Below are positions 12,901-23,604 of a stretch of DNA of 64,000 bases, one piece after another. The notes under the pieces are model-generated. The model was given only the letters and a program-made list of their open reading frames with translations. It was not told the DNA's origin and ran no database searches. The stretch is from the NCBI GenBank assembly GCA_008711295.1, contig VUYV01000101.1, positions 2,214,651 to 2,278,650 on the forward strand, in the 5' to 3' direction. How positions within the stretch are numbered: position 1 is the stretch's first letter; every line of letters begins with the position of its first letter. The stretch is from Anarhynchus alexandrinus (Eukaryota > Chordata > Aves > Charadriiformes > Charadriidae). Position numbers and translations under genes: made by a program.

Positions 12901-15900
12901 GGTTAAATGTGATTGTTGAAAGAAATAGGTTAAAAAGAGCCGCAGCCAGTTGGGTCCATACTGATATAATAAAAGCAATTACACTTAAGAGATTAGAAGC
13001 ATTGAAATGGCAGCTGAAGCAGCTCCAGACTCTGGGGCTCAGTAGGAAGTTCAAATGGCCTGTTTTTGTTTTAGTTTTGGATGGAGATTTTCAGAGGAGT
13101 GGATTATAAATGGCTTCTACTGGGAAAGCAATTAGAATTAACTGGTCAAATAAGTTGGAAGTAATGACATGAGTACAAAGCTGACGAATTTTGTTACTGA
13201 ATGGTCAGGCGGGAGATGAACAGTGGTTTACCTTATCTAAGGAAATAAAAGCTACTGCAAATTAAAAGCTGAATTGATGTAACAGGTTTTAGTTAGGCTT
13301 GTAGATTCAATGGTCTGTGCTCCCAGACTGTGAATGTAAATCAGTGGGGAAGTGCAAATGATTTTAGGTCTTATGTACATTGTTTCACAGTAAATAGTCT
13401 GTGATTTGGAGCCAAATTTTAAAGGTCCATGAGTTCAGAAAGTAGTGAAGCACCAAAGTGAATGAAAATGACAGTAGATTTCTAATTCCCAGTGTTTCAT
13501 TGATACTTAGGAACCACATAGATTCTGCAAATGTTAGTGGGTATCTGCATCCCTTTTCCCAGATCTAGGCAATAGCAATAGATAGACCACTGTTGTGATT
13601 ACACGTAAGTCAGTGTATGCAGTATCAAAATCATCCTGCCTTTACATAATGGCAAATCTCAAGGCTTTAGAAAAAGCTACAAATATGATAATGGCACTGA
13701 AAATGAACACCAGACTCTGAATTTCTCTATTAGCTGTAGCTTGGACAATATTCACAGTGCCTAGAACAGAAGAAGAGAGAAGTTACGAGACAACATGCCT
13801 TGACTCAGCTGCTTATCGGAGTGCTATGTGTAAGTAAACCCACGTAACTGTGCTGTGCTGAAGGCAATTCCCAACTCAGTTTGTAAGTTGGGCATTGCCC
13901 CAACAAGAGTTCTTTCCATTTGCACACTTCTACTTTTGCAGACACAAGAGGCTTTCCACGCTGCAGTTATGAAGTGGTGAAAAACATTATTGTAAACTGA
14001 ATCCAGCAGACAATCAAAACCTAGTGTCTTCACATGCTCTGTACTGCTGCGTTTGGCAAACTCCATCCCCAGTGTTTTACGGTTCTGGTTGTGGTATGCC
14101 CAGTTCCAACCAGTGCATGTTCCCATAGGAACATTAGCTGTTCGTGTGCAATGGAGAAGAGCATAATGTCAGAATTTGCTTCTCTTGTAGTTTCTACCTA
14201 AATGCTGCTAATGGGGACTTTATCTCTCTAATCTTGCTGAAATAATTTTTATTTTTCCATCTTATTACTGTCTTTATTTAATTATTTTTTTCATGTCTCC
14301 CCCTAATCTTGGCCCAGGTTTAAATGCAAGTTTATTTTTTTTGTTTCTTTTACTGGCACTTTTAGTCCCTGTAGGGATTTCTAACCGGTTAGTCACTCAG
14401 AATGTAGCTGTTAGGTAGAACAAGAGAACATTCTCCAATTTGCCTCCCAGTGTCAAGAGAAGCAGAGGCATCCTTGCAAGGGCAGCCCCTCACCAAGAGC
14501 AGCACTGCTGTCACAGATGATAAGTAAAAGTGAATTCATAGTTACTCCTCAAGGATCATTACTAGATGCAATTTACCGTAAAAATGCCAAATATAACTCC
14601 AATGTTCTTTGAAAAACTCAATTTTGTTTCACTCCCAGTAGAAATATTCATGTGTAATCTTTTGTAAAGTAGCTTTTTTACTGCTTAGTACTAGGATGTG
14701 CAATTAGTTGATTGCATGTGTATCTTTTTTTTTTCACAATCAATAAATCAGTATGATCCAAAGCAGAGAGAACTTCTTTTTTGTCGAGTTGGTCTACAGG
14801 TCAAGATCTGCAGCAGAGCAGAGGTTATTGGCAGAGGTTGTTTTTTGGGGGGATTGGATATTGTTGGCTTGTTGTTTTTCCCAATGCACACTGTTAGAAC
14901 ATCTCACAGACCAGGTTTATACAGGAAAAATGAAAGCATTAAAACCTAGGCAATATTGTTCTTGGTGATAGTATCACTCGCATGCGATGCCTTACTCCCC
15001 AGAGAAGCAGTAATGTTGTGAAAAGCAAGCTATTGCTGAAATAGTATTACAGTTTGTAGCAAGGTGGGGCCAACTTTTTTCTTACTGATAGGTGGATCAG
15101 CCAGTCATTTAAATGTCTTTTAGGACTGCTAAGGATGCTTTCAGTAGGGTTATTTACCCCAGACAATTTTTTCCCAGTGTAAACTAGACCTTCCGTGTGA
15201 AAGCTCAGGGCACTCCTGTGGAACAGCTGCCAGTGCAAAGGTACTCAGGGCTGTGTCAGTGTGTGTTTGTACTTCGGGGTGGCATGGTGAAACATCCAGT
15301 CCTTTCCAGAACCATTTCCCGTGAATCTCTGACTTCAAGAGGAAGAGCCACATTGAACCAAAATTAGGCCTGTGCTTAAACATGAACCGAATTGAAACTT
15401 AAAACTAATGTTCTATACAAGTAACGTATCCCAGTGAAATAATGACTCTTTTCAAATGCATTCACTCAGCTCAGTAGGAGTATCTACACCTTTATCTTAG
15501 GCAGCCCATTTTTAGAATCGACTTTATCTAGCAGTAGATTTTCATAATATGCTCATTGCTGGAGAATATGTGCTGATTAGAAATCTGTGACACTGCTTCT
15601 GGACTCTGTTCTAATACAGGCTGTAAATTTCACTGAGCCGAATGCATCCTGGGGCTTTTAAGTAGCAGTCAGATAGTTCTGACAATGTCACTTGTTTGTA
15701 AGAGACAGGGAGCCAAGATGTAGAATTCAAATGGTGATACTGAAGTCCATAAACTGAGTATGTTCATACTGGGTGGGGAAGAAGTTGTGACAGGTTTACC
15801 TCTAAGTTCTCATATGCATCCAGTGCAATAGCAGTGGTTCTGATTATAAGATTTACTGTTTCTTTTGTCGTTCAAGCTCTTGTTTAGTACTGATTTCTGA

Positions 15901-16836
15901 TTCCACAAAACCACTTCTGTACGCTGGAAAGAAAAAAAAAATGCTGCCCTTCATCCAGTTTTCCACTGAAGTAAAGTTAACTTCCAGTCTAATTTTTAGG
16001 GCCTTTCTTGAGTGCGTGACTGTGTACTACTAATATTTGTTATCCCTAGAGATCTTTTTTTCAACATTGAAAAAGCTTTTGTGTAGAGGTAGTCTTATTA
16101 GTGTCTGAAGGGACCTGATATTTCTGTAGTACTCTATTTGTTCCTTCAGTTTCTGCTGAACTCCTTGTATGAGGATTGGCCAGTGACAGTCACCCCAGGG
16201 AAATGATAGTAACCTGTCATTCTCTCCTTTACCTCTGTGATACAAGCTTTTGGGAGCAAGGTCTCTTCTCCCTGTATGTATTTAAGAAGGAATGAATGTC
16301 TTACTCTAACACGTCTCTGGACTTTGTGGTGGGATTAGTGCAGCTTTAGCATCCAGAATAACAATCAGTTTTATATATGTAGTAATCTCATTCAGCCCTG
16401 GATATTTGTGCCAATATGTTTTTCTACAAGATCCTCAGTATTATATTCTTCGTTTTAAGCAAGTGTATCTACTGCCTGCCTCCAGGGCCAGTATTTTCAA
16501 TTGCAAAGCTATAGTAATCTGTTATATTCAAATTTCACTGACTTTCTCATTTTTTACCTGTACTGAAATACGTATAATCTCAAATGAGAAAATTTATCAT
16601 GTTAAAATTTTTGAATCTAACTCATAACTTTCCAGGGCTCTTTTAAAATGAGAGAGATTTGTATTATTTCATGATGCTGTATTTTGCTTTCCTTGTTTTC
16701 TGGGAGCATTTTAACATTCTCACTATGGAAAATATTACCAGCTTGTTTAAAGGAAAAATTTAAAAACAGGAAGAACAAAAGCAAAAAGGGTATAATATTT
16801 TTATGTTTCTGTTTCTTTTTTTTTTTCCTTTGAGTG
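9936..16836. other. Unique non-coding sequence, no gene recognised
   Basis: About 6.9 kb without a recognisable repeat body, RNA gene or exon. There is a short T/G/TG simple run at 9931-9961 and scattered A or T homopolymers. Open frames of 60-100 codons occur on both strands and overlap one another, as expected of shadows or chance. Nothing with a domain signature was found. Confidence 0.6.
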
Positions 16837-16988
16837 CCACAGAATCGCAGAATAGTTGAGGTTGGAAGGGACCTATGGAGGTCATCTTGTCCAATCCCCC
16901 CTGCTCAAGCAGAGTCATCTAGAACCTTTTAATATATCTGAGGTTGGAGACTCCACAGCCTCCCTGGGCAACCTTTTCCCAGTCACCC

Positions 16989-17690
16989 TCACAGTGAAGA
17001 AGTCCTGATGTTCAGAGGGAGCCTCCTGTGTTTCAGTTTGTGCCCATCGCCTCTGGTCCTGCCACTGGGCACCACTGAGCAGAGCCTGGCTCCATCTTCT
17101 TTGTACTTTCCCTTCAGGTATTTATATACATTGATAAGATCCCCCCCCCCAACCTTCTCTAGACTAAATGGTCTCGGTTCTCTCAGCCTCTCCTTGTATG
17201 ATTGAAGGTCCCGTCCCTTAATCATCTTTGTGGCTTTTTGCTGGACTCTCTCCAGTATGTCCATGTCTCTCTTGTACTGGGGAGCCCAGAACTGGACACA
17301 GTACTCCAGGTGTGGCCTCACCAGTGCTGAGTAGAAGGGAAGGATCACCTCCCTTGACCTGCTGGCAACGTTCCTCCTGATGCAGCCCAGGATACCTTTT
17401 GCCTTCTTTGAGACAAAGGCACATTGGTGATGGCCTGAGCATTCAACTTGGTGTCTATCAGGATCCCCAGGGCAAAGCTCTTTTCCAGCTGGGTTGCCCC
17501 CAGCATATATTGATGTATGGGGTTGTTCCTCCCCAGGTGCAGGACTCTGCACTTCCCCTGGTAACTTCATGAGGTTTGTGTTGGGAGTTGGACTAGATGA
17601 TTTCCAGAGATCCCTTCCAACCCTGACCATTCTGTGATTCTGTGTTGGCCCATTTCTCCAGCCTGTCAAGGTCTCTCTGGATAGCAACAT
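16989..17690 (-). pseudogene. CR1 ORF2 C-terminal remnant (RT thumb and tail)
   Basis: This 233-codon open frame is the longest in the window and is a fragment of the CR1 ORF2 polyprotein (endonuclease plus reverse transcriptase, which copies the element's RNA at a nicked target). What remains is the region after the RT palm. It includes '[18 protein letters not shown]', '[18 protein letters not shown]', a 'YKERLREPRPFSLEK' block and a 'DLINVYKYLKG' block, all typical of the CR1 C-terminus. The first 30 or so residues are not CR1 protein, because the frame there passes through an inserted antisense CR1 tail. The catalytic core lies upstream in other frames, so no activity is expected. The family assignment is firm. 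The frame is not a host gene. Confidence 0.9.
17581..17644 (+). mobile_element. Short CR1 3' tail nested in opposite orientation
   Basis: The sense 3' terminus of a CR1 lies inside the minus-oriented CR1. It contains 'GTTGGACTAGATGATTTCC', 'AGAGATCCCTTCCAACCC' and two terminal octamers ATTCTGTG at 17629-17636 and 17637-17644. Host CR1 sequence resumes on both sides ('AACTTCATGAGGTTTGTG' left, 'TTGGCCCATTTCTCCAGCCT' right) without apparent loss. The 8-mer TGTGTTGG occurs at both junctions (17577-17584 and 17641-17648) and may be a target duplication or microhomology. About 64 bp were inserted, an extreme 5' truncation. Confidence 0.9.
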
Positions 17691-18085
17691 GATCCTCTGG
17701 TGTATCAGCCACTCCTGCTAGTTTTGTGTCATCAGTAAATTTGTTGATGTTACAGTCTGACTCATCATCTAGGTCATTAATGAAGATCTAAATCAGGACT
17801 GGACCCAGTATTGATCTGTGGCGTACATTGCTAGTTACTGGCATCCAACTAGATCTCATGTCTCTGATGACCACCAGTTTTGAACCTACCTCACTGTCCG
17901 CTCATCCAGCCCATTCTTCAACTTCTCTATGAGGATCTTACAGGAGACAATGTCAAAAGCTTTACTGAAGTCTAGGTAGACAATATCCACTGCTCTCCCC
18001 TCATCTACCAGGCCAGTCATTTCATCATAGAAGTTTACGAGGTTGGCCAAACATGACCTCCCCCATGTGAATCCATCTTAATTAT

Positions 18086-18587
18086 TCTCTGGCCTTAACT
18101 CTAAGTCATATTTGTGGCACATCCATGGATGCCTTGTGTCAGCTGGCAACTCCTTACTTCTTGAAGAACTCAGAAAATTGTTATGTCAGTTCTAACTCAC
18201 AAAGAAAAGTTTGAAGGGAGGATAGGATACTGTGCAGATAACTGGGCTGTAGTTTCTTTGTAGTGTGTCTTAGGGGGGAGAAAATAACAGTGGAATTCAA
18301 GAGAGGCTTTTTTGACTTGGCTTTTTATCTTCAGCAAATGCTTTTAATAACTAATTACCATACAGATGTCTGTTAATCTATTTAAGCATTTAACTTAATG
18401 TAATATTCTGTGCTAAAACCACACCTCACATTTTAAAACTGCTGAAGCTGGGATTTTAACAACTTACATACAGTAGACAATAACATATCTGTTATATATT
18501 CAGTCATATAATGACTGAATTCTAATAATAAAACTAAAAAACCCTTGAGAAGAGAGCATTACATTTGGAAACCTGAATTTAATAGAC
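18086..18587. other. Unique spacer between two CR1 fragments
   Basis: AT-rich sequence with no recognised repeat. The first 60 bases may be the decayed continuation of the CR1 to the left. A perfect short inverted repeat (10-bp arms, 3-nt loop) sits at 18498-18520. Confidence 0.5.
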
Positions 18588-20030
18588 CCATAGAATAATA
18601 TAGGTTAGAAGTGATATCAGGAAGTCTCTAGTCCAACCTTTTGCTCAAAGCAGGGTCAGCTATTGGAGCAGATGGTGTTGCTCGGGGCTTTCCACATGGT
18701 TCTTGAAAACCTCCAAGGACAGAGGTGAAACAACCTGCCTGGGCAGTTTGCTCCACTGCTTGTCTGCCCTCACTGTGAAAAAGTTTTTCCTTATATCCAA
18801 TTGGAACCTCTCTTATTTCAACTTATGCTTATTGTCTCATCCTCCCACTATGCACTGCTAAGAAGAGCCTGACTCTGTCTTCTTCATAACTTACTGATAG
18901 ATCCTGATAGGCTCTTGTTAGGTCCGTCTGAAGCTGTATGCTCTCCAGGCTGAACAAGCCCTGTTCTCTCAGCCTCTCCTCAGAGGTCAAGTGCTTCAGC
19001 CCCCTGAAAGTCTTGGTAACCCACTGCTGAACTTGCTTAAGTAGGTCATGGTCTTTCTTGTATTTGAGGACCCAAAACTGAACATCATATTCTAGATGCA
19101 GTCTGACAAATGCCAAGAGAAGGAGGACAATTACTTTTCTCAATTTACTGGCTGTGCTCCTGTTAATATAGCCCAGGATGTTGTTAGCTTTCTTTTCTGC
19201 CAGGGCATGCTGTTGGCTCACATTCAGTTTGCTGTCTACCAAGATTCCTAAATCCTTTCCCACAGAGTTGCTCCTTAGCCAGCCAGTCCCCAGCCTGCAT
19301 CATTGCCAGGGGCTCTTCCTTACCAGGCGCGGGACTTTGCATTTGTCCTTGCTGAATTTCATTACATGTCTGTTGGCCCATTCTTCCAGCCTGTCCAGCT
19401 CCCCTTGGATTGCAGCCCTTCCCTTGAACATATCAACTGCTCTTCTCAGTTTGGTGTCACCTGCAAATATGACAAGAGTGAGCTTTGTGACCTACCTCAG
19501 ATCCTTGATAAAGTTGTTAAACACATCCCAGGACAGACTCCTGTGGTACTCCAGTTGATACTGATCTCCAGGTAGAGTATGACCCATTCACTGTTACCCT
19601 CTGAGCCCAATCGTGCAACCATTTGGTTTTTTTTACTTATCTAGTTGTCTGCTCACTCAGATCATATAATTTTAACTTGGATACAAGAATACTGTGGGAG
19701 ACAATACTGAAATCTTTCCTAAATTGAGGTGAACGACATCCACTGCTCTTCCCTCACCCACAAGTCCAGTAATTCCATTATAAAAAGGCAATCAGATTTG
19801 TTAGGCATGATCTATCCTTGGTAAACCCATGTTCACTGTTCCCAGTCACCTTCTCCTTCTTGTACCCAGAAATGTACTTCAAGAGGACATGCTGCCTGAT
19901 TTTCCTGAAGTGAGGATGACTGGCCTGCAGTTCTCTGAATTGACCTTCCTTTTTTTTCTTTGAAAATGTGTGACAATATTTACTTTCTTCTCATTGTCAT
20001 GGATCTCCCTTCTTGATTTCTTGTAAGTTA
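18588..20030 (-). mobile_element. CR1 LINE fragment, older copy, 3' UTR plus ORF2
   Basis: The plus strand starts with a mutated octamer end ('CCATAGAATAATATAGG') and runs collinearly with the 3' UTR, the ORF2 C-terminus, the RT core and the sequence upstream. The upstream landmarks are 'GACTGGCCTGCAGTTCTCTG' and 'CTTCCTTTTTTTTC'. It is more diverged than the 16.8-kb copy. The RT catalytic pair reads Gly-Asp (minus codons GGT GAC at 19456-19461, context F-A-G-D-T-K) in place of Asp-Asp, so the first Asp is lost. Several frameshifts and stops are present. The right end blends into unique sequence just before the LTR at 20060, so the LTR may have landed in the decayed CR1. Confidence 0.92.
18829..19263 (-). 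pseudogene. CR1 ORF2 C-terminal remnant (second copy)
   Basis: A 144-codon open frame from the same part of ORF2 as the 16989-17690 remnant. It begins 'KDLGILVDSKLNVSQQHALA' and continues through 'KKANNILGYINRSTASK', an 'LHLEYDVQFWVLKYKK' block and 'ERLREQGLFSLE'. These blocks match the CR1 RT C-terminal region in order and spacing. The palm domain is encoded further upstream on the minus strand (higher coordinates) in disrupted frames, with a mutated catalytic pair. It is a dead LINE relic, not a host gene. Confidence 0.9.
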
Positions 20031-20054
20031 AAATTACAGAGTGCAGTTTTCAAA

Positions 20055-20567
20055 CAAGTTCTCATGGTTTCAGCTGGGATAGCATTGACTTTCTTACTAG
20101 CAGCTCCTCACACTGCCCCACCAGCGAGCAGGCTGGGGGTGCAAAAGAAGTTGGGAGGAGACATAGCTGGGACAGCAGACCCCAGCTGACCAGAGGGATA
20201 TTCCATACCATGTGATGTCATGCTCAGTATGTAAAGCTGGAGGAAGAACAAAGAAGCTGGGGATGTTTGGAGTTATGGCATTTTGTCTTCCCAAGTAAAC
20301 ATTATGTGTGATGGAGCCCTGCTTTCTTTTTTTTTTTTCATGCGTGATGGCTGAGCACCTGCCTGCCGATGGAAAACAGTGAATGAATTCCTTGTTTCAC
20401 TTTGCTTGTGTGTGCAGCTTTTGCTCTAGCCATTTAACTGTCTTTATCTCAACTCACATGTTTTCTGACTTTTATTCTTCTGATTGTCTTCCCCATCCCA
20501 CTGGGGGAGAGTGAGAGAGTGGCTGCGCGGTCCTAGTTGCTGGCTGGGACTAAACCATGACACAAGT
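20055..20567 (+). repeat. 5-bp target-site duplication CAAGT flanking solo LTR
   Basis: CAAGT at 20055-20059 and CAAGT at 20563-20567 exactly flank the LTR. An exact 5-bp duplication shows integrase-mediated insertion and fixes the LTR ends. Confidence 0.88.
20060..20562 (+). mobile_element. Solo LTR of an avian endogenous retrovirus (ERVL-like)
   Basis: A 503-bp LTR bounded by inverted ends: 5' 'TCTCATGGTTT', expected TGTCATGGTTT, and 3' 'AAACCATGACA'. The terminal TG has mutated to TC, while the CA is intact. Inside are 'CAGCTGGGATAGCATTGACT', a decayed TATA-type motif near 20226-20236, ATTTAA at 20432-20437 where the family usually has an ATTAAA poly-A signal, and a U5-like 'CTTTATCTCAAC' region. 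An interrupting T run lies at about 20327-20338. No internal retroviral sequence adjoins it, so the provirus was lost by LTR-LTR recombination. Class III (ERVL) is inferred from the 5-bp duplication and recall of this common avian LTR. Confidence 0.88.
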
Positions 20568-21189
20568 AAAAGAAGCTATTTTTCTGTTTCCAACAACTTG
20601 CCCACAGGTGTCCAACCACCCTTTTTGTGGATTTGGAGAACTGATGTTAACATGGAACTTTGCCAGAACAGCAAGGATTTATTTTTGTTTTGATCAGATG
20701 ATAGTAATCTGAGGAGAGGCGTATGTAACCTCTGTTCACCTTTTTCTTTTTTTTTCCCTTAGTCAAAACCATTGGTAGCTTTTCCTTAAAACAACTCAAG
20801 ACTGTGCTTTGAAGTGCTTCATTTTGATATAGAACTCAGATAGAAAAAAGTTTTTTCTTTGATTATGCAAATGCAATATCTTTGGCTGAAATGCAGCAGA
20901 AAAAAAGAAGAATTTGGGCCGAAAGAAGTGAGAATCTTACATTAAGCAAACAATGTATGTCTGATGTAATACTTCATCAGAGACGCTTGGTTCCAAGCAG
21001 ATATCAGGGCTTAAGACTTCTAATGGTTTCCCAGTGCCATGGATGCCTTGTTATGCAAAGGCTGGGGAGGAAGTAAACACAACTGCAGGTCACACCTTGG
21101 ACAGCTGTCTTTGTTTCTTCCTTGAGCACAACATTGTATTTCAGATTAAAATCGCTTCAGAGTAAATCTGTATTTTATCAAATGTATAC
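20568..21189. other. Unique non-coding sequence
   Basis: No repeat or exon recognised. Short frames only. The first bases after the LTR could be remains of the CR1 into which the LTR inserted, but similarity is too weak to assert. Confidence 0.5.
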
Positions 21190-21275
21190 AGTTGGACTTG
21201 ATGATATTATGGTTGGACCTGATGATCTCAAAGCTCTTTTCCAACCTAAATGATTCTGTGGTTCTATGATTCTGT
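21190..21275 (+). mobile_element. CR1 3' tail, sense orientation, internal duplication
   Basis: 'CAGTTGGACTTGATGAT' is followed by a second copy, 'GGTTGGACCTGATGATCTC'. After that come 'TTTTCCAACCTAAATGATTC' and terminal octamer variants up to 'TGATTCTGTT'. It is an extreme 3' remnant of about 85 bp. The 'GTTGGACYTGATGAT' block is present twice, about 21 bp apart, which ordinary CR1 tails do not show. Confidence 0.9.
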
Positions 21276-22604
21276 TGCAGCGCTGAGAGGAAGCTATGGT
21301 TCTTATGCAGGTTTCTTGAAGAAGCGATGTCTCTACTTGTCTAGTATTCATTCTATCACAGAATAACTTTCAAACCTACTTGCTGATACTGAATTAATAC
21401 AACAGTGTAAACATCTCAAAGATTTAGTCATTCTTACGAATTCCATAAAAAATACAGGAATACAGGGTAACCATACAAGTGTCCAGGTAAGAAAATAACT
21501 TAACTATATTATTAGACACTAAAGAGTCCTTAATGAAAATATTCAAAAACTTTGTAAGATTATAATCTGACCTGAAATTCCAACCACTGTGCATGTGGAT
21601 GTATAGAGAAAATCAAGCTTCATTGGTTGTTGCTGCAGATGGAACTCTTTGTTTGAAATAAGATTCATGGGGTGAGTACTTCTTTGGATAAAAGCCCTGA
21701 AAGCCTTTCAGTACTGTTGAACACCCTTTAAATTAGTTGTATACAAACATTCTTGGGAATTATTTGCCATTTGCCATTCAGAAGAATGCTTCTGAAATGC
21801 AAAAGTCTCTCATTCTTTAGTGTGTGGAGAAATTAATGATGGGAGTACCTGTGCTACCTCTTCTGAAAAGCTTTTGATTTTTCCCACCTCCTCTTAGTCA
21901 TAGAAGTTAATTTACCTATTTAGGGAGCAAAACTAATGTGATACAGATGATCACACCCTGCAGATAGCCAGAGAGTATTATCCTCTTGATTAAAGCTCCC
22001 AACATCTTCTGTTGGTGCAGAGGCAGGCTTGAAGTGAATATTTTAGGAAGTCCAGAAATCTGAGCAAACACTTTTAAGTAACAAAACCAATGAAAATAAA
22101 GCTGTTCTCAGAGGAAAAAGGCTAAACTAATTGAAAAACTACAAGATTACAGTAGCACATGTAAAACTGTAGGTACAGTTTGTTCTGCAGTTGTTACGCT
22201 AATCGGTAATTCTGAAAGTTAGTCTCTCTAGTGGTGGCTCAAAACTCTTGGTGTTCCCACTTCTTTGTGTACACAGATGCAGGCTTGGTGAAATACAAGA
22301 ATTCCCTAAGAAGATCTCGTTAGCCTAAGGATTGGACTAGGAAATAAGAAGCTTGGAAAACAATCTTTTCTCTCTTTTTAGCATCAAAGATGAATGATTA
22401 AGATTAGAGTGGAAAATTATAAACTGTGTTTTATTCTCTCTCAAATTAGGTCCTGTCAGTTTTAAAAGCTTCATAGAGTCATTCTGTTACTATGTAATCA
22501 TGAAACACATCTGAAACATCACACTTTCACCTTCGGTCAGAAGACTGAAGATCATTTATGAATTCATTTTCAAACTGGCCTAGAAACTCCAGTTTCATTT
22601 CCAG
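21276..22604. other. Unique non-coding sequence
   Basis: AT-rich sequence with no recognised repeat family, RNA gene or exon over 1.3 kb. Confidence 0.55.
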
Positions 22605-22830
22605 AAAGATAGACTTGGGTATTAGAAAGAATTTTTTGCCTTAAAGTGCAATGGATTTCTGAAAGAAACTCTCTGGGGAGGTAGTGAGATGCTTATGACC
22701 AGAGGTTTTGAACACTAGACTAGAATCTGACTGCATCAAAGTAAGCATGCTTTGCTGCTGTGCAAACTGTCTGTGCAGGAAGAGGAACTGGTTAGTGTCC
22801 TGAGGTCCTCTTCTAAGATTATGTGTTTTG
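22605..22830 (+). mobile_element. Ancient CR1-like 3' end, sense orientation
   Basis: Degraded but collinear landmarks of an old CR1 3' region are present. They are 'GGGTATTAGAAAGAATTTTT', then 'CTCTCTGGGGAGGTAGTGAG', then 'AGGTTTTGAACACTAGACTA', then 'GTCCTGAGGTCCTCTTCTAA' and an ATTATGTG octamer-like end. The order and spacing match the last ~230 bp of CR1. Divergence is high, so boundaries are approximate. Confidence 0.62.
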
Positions 22831-23316
22831 CATTCCTCACCTGTCCCATATACATTTCAATGCCACACATGGAACACAACAAGGTTTATCCCATAAAGTA
22901 CCAGTGTAGCATGTTCTCCAAGTCACTGACAGAGTCTGATCAGTAATAAGCTCCTGCGTCTGCTGTTCCGGAGTTTTGGGTTGGGATGGGTAACCGGAGG
23001 GTCCCCAACCTCTTGCTTCTGTGATTTGACACAGAAACAGAGAACTGGAAGGAAACAAGGAAGGGCTTTGTCTTCACTCAATCTTCTCTGCTGCTCCAGA
23101 GGAAAATTTTCTACTCTTTGGTAAAGCTGAAGGACCCAGAATGAGAAATCCCTCTGAGAATATTGTGGTGAAAGCTTTCTAGACTCATTTTAAGATGTTC
23201 ACTAAATTGGGAGATCTGGGAGAATCAGTGATTAACACGGTGTGTGACATGATACTATTTCTATTCTGCCTTTGTGTGTGATTTTCTGTTGGGAGCAAGG
23301 GAGATGTTGATAGGAG
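22831..23316. other. Unique non-coding sequence
   Basis: Nothing recognised. The 23.0-kb segment 'GGTCCCCAACCTCTTGCTTC' was considered as a DNA-transposon end but is not supported by its partner. Confidence 0.5.
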
Positions 23317-23604
23317 TAGAATCATAGAATCATAGAATGGTTTAGGTTGGAAAGGACCTTGAAGATCATCGAGTTCCAACCCCCCTGCCATAGGCAGGGA
23401 CACCTCCCACTAGACCAGGTTGCCCAAGGCCACGTCCAGCCTGGCCTTGAACACCTCCAGGGATGGGGACTCAACAACCTCTNGCAGTGCATACTGGAGC
23501 TAAGGGCTGCAGGCCCTCACCAGTACCTTGCTCCTCTTTCCTTGGTACGACCTCCCTTGGCTGGTCTTGGGCAAACCCAATAATACCCCCTTCCCCCGTC
23601 AAAT

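Larger units (their letters stand above)
16837..18085 (-). mobile_element. CR1 LINE fragment, 3' UTR plus ORF2 3' half
   Basis: This is the best-preserved CR1 in the window. The plus strand opens with 'CACAGAATCGCAGAATAG' (3' octamer end) and runs continuously through the 3' UTR. It then runs up through ORF2 coding to about the RT core, ending near 'CCCCCATGTGAATCCATC'. The element is in minus orientation and 5'-truncated. The reverse transcriptase catalytic Asp-Asp pair is still encoded (minus codons GAT GAC at 17728-17733, context F-T-D-D-T-K-L). A C10 run at 17141-17150 and an opposite-strand CR1 tail at 17581-17644 interrupt it. No intact ORF2 survives. The right boundary is uncertain by tens of bases. 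Confidence 0.95.

Noticed and set aside
17008..17205. Plus-strand frame in the CR1 cluster (and 19178-19575)
   Set aside because: Antisense shadows of CR1 ORF2 remnants.
20097..20294. 65-codon minus-strand frame
   Set aside because: Antisense to the solo LTR at 20060-20562.
22981..23060. 'GGTCCCCAACCTCTTGCTTC' as a hAT-type DNA transposon end
   Set aside because: No matching inverted end or 8-bp target duplication found nearby.
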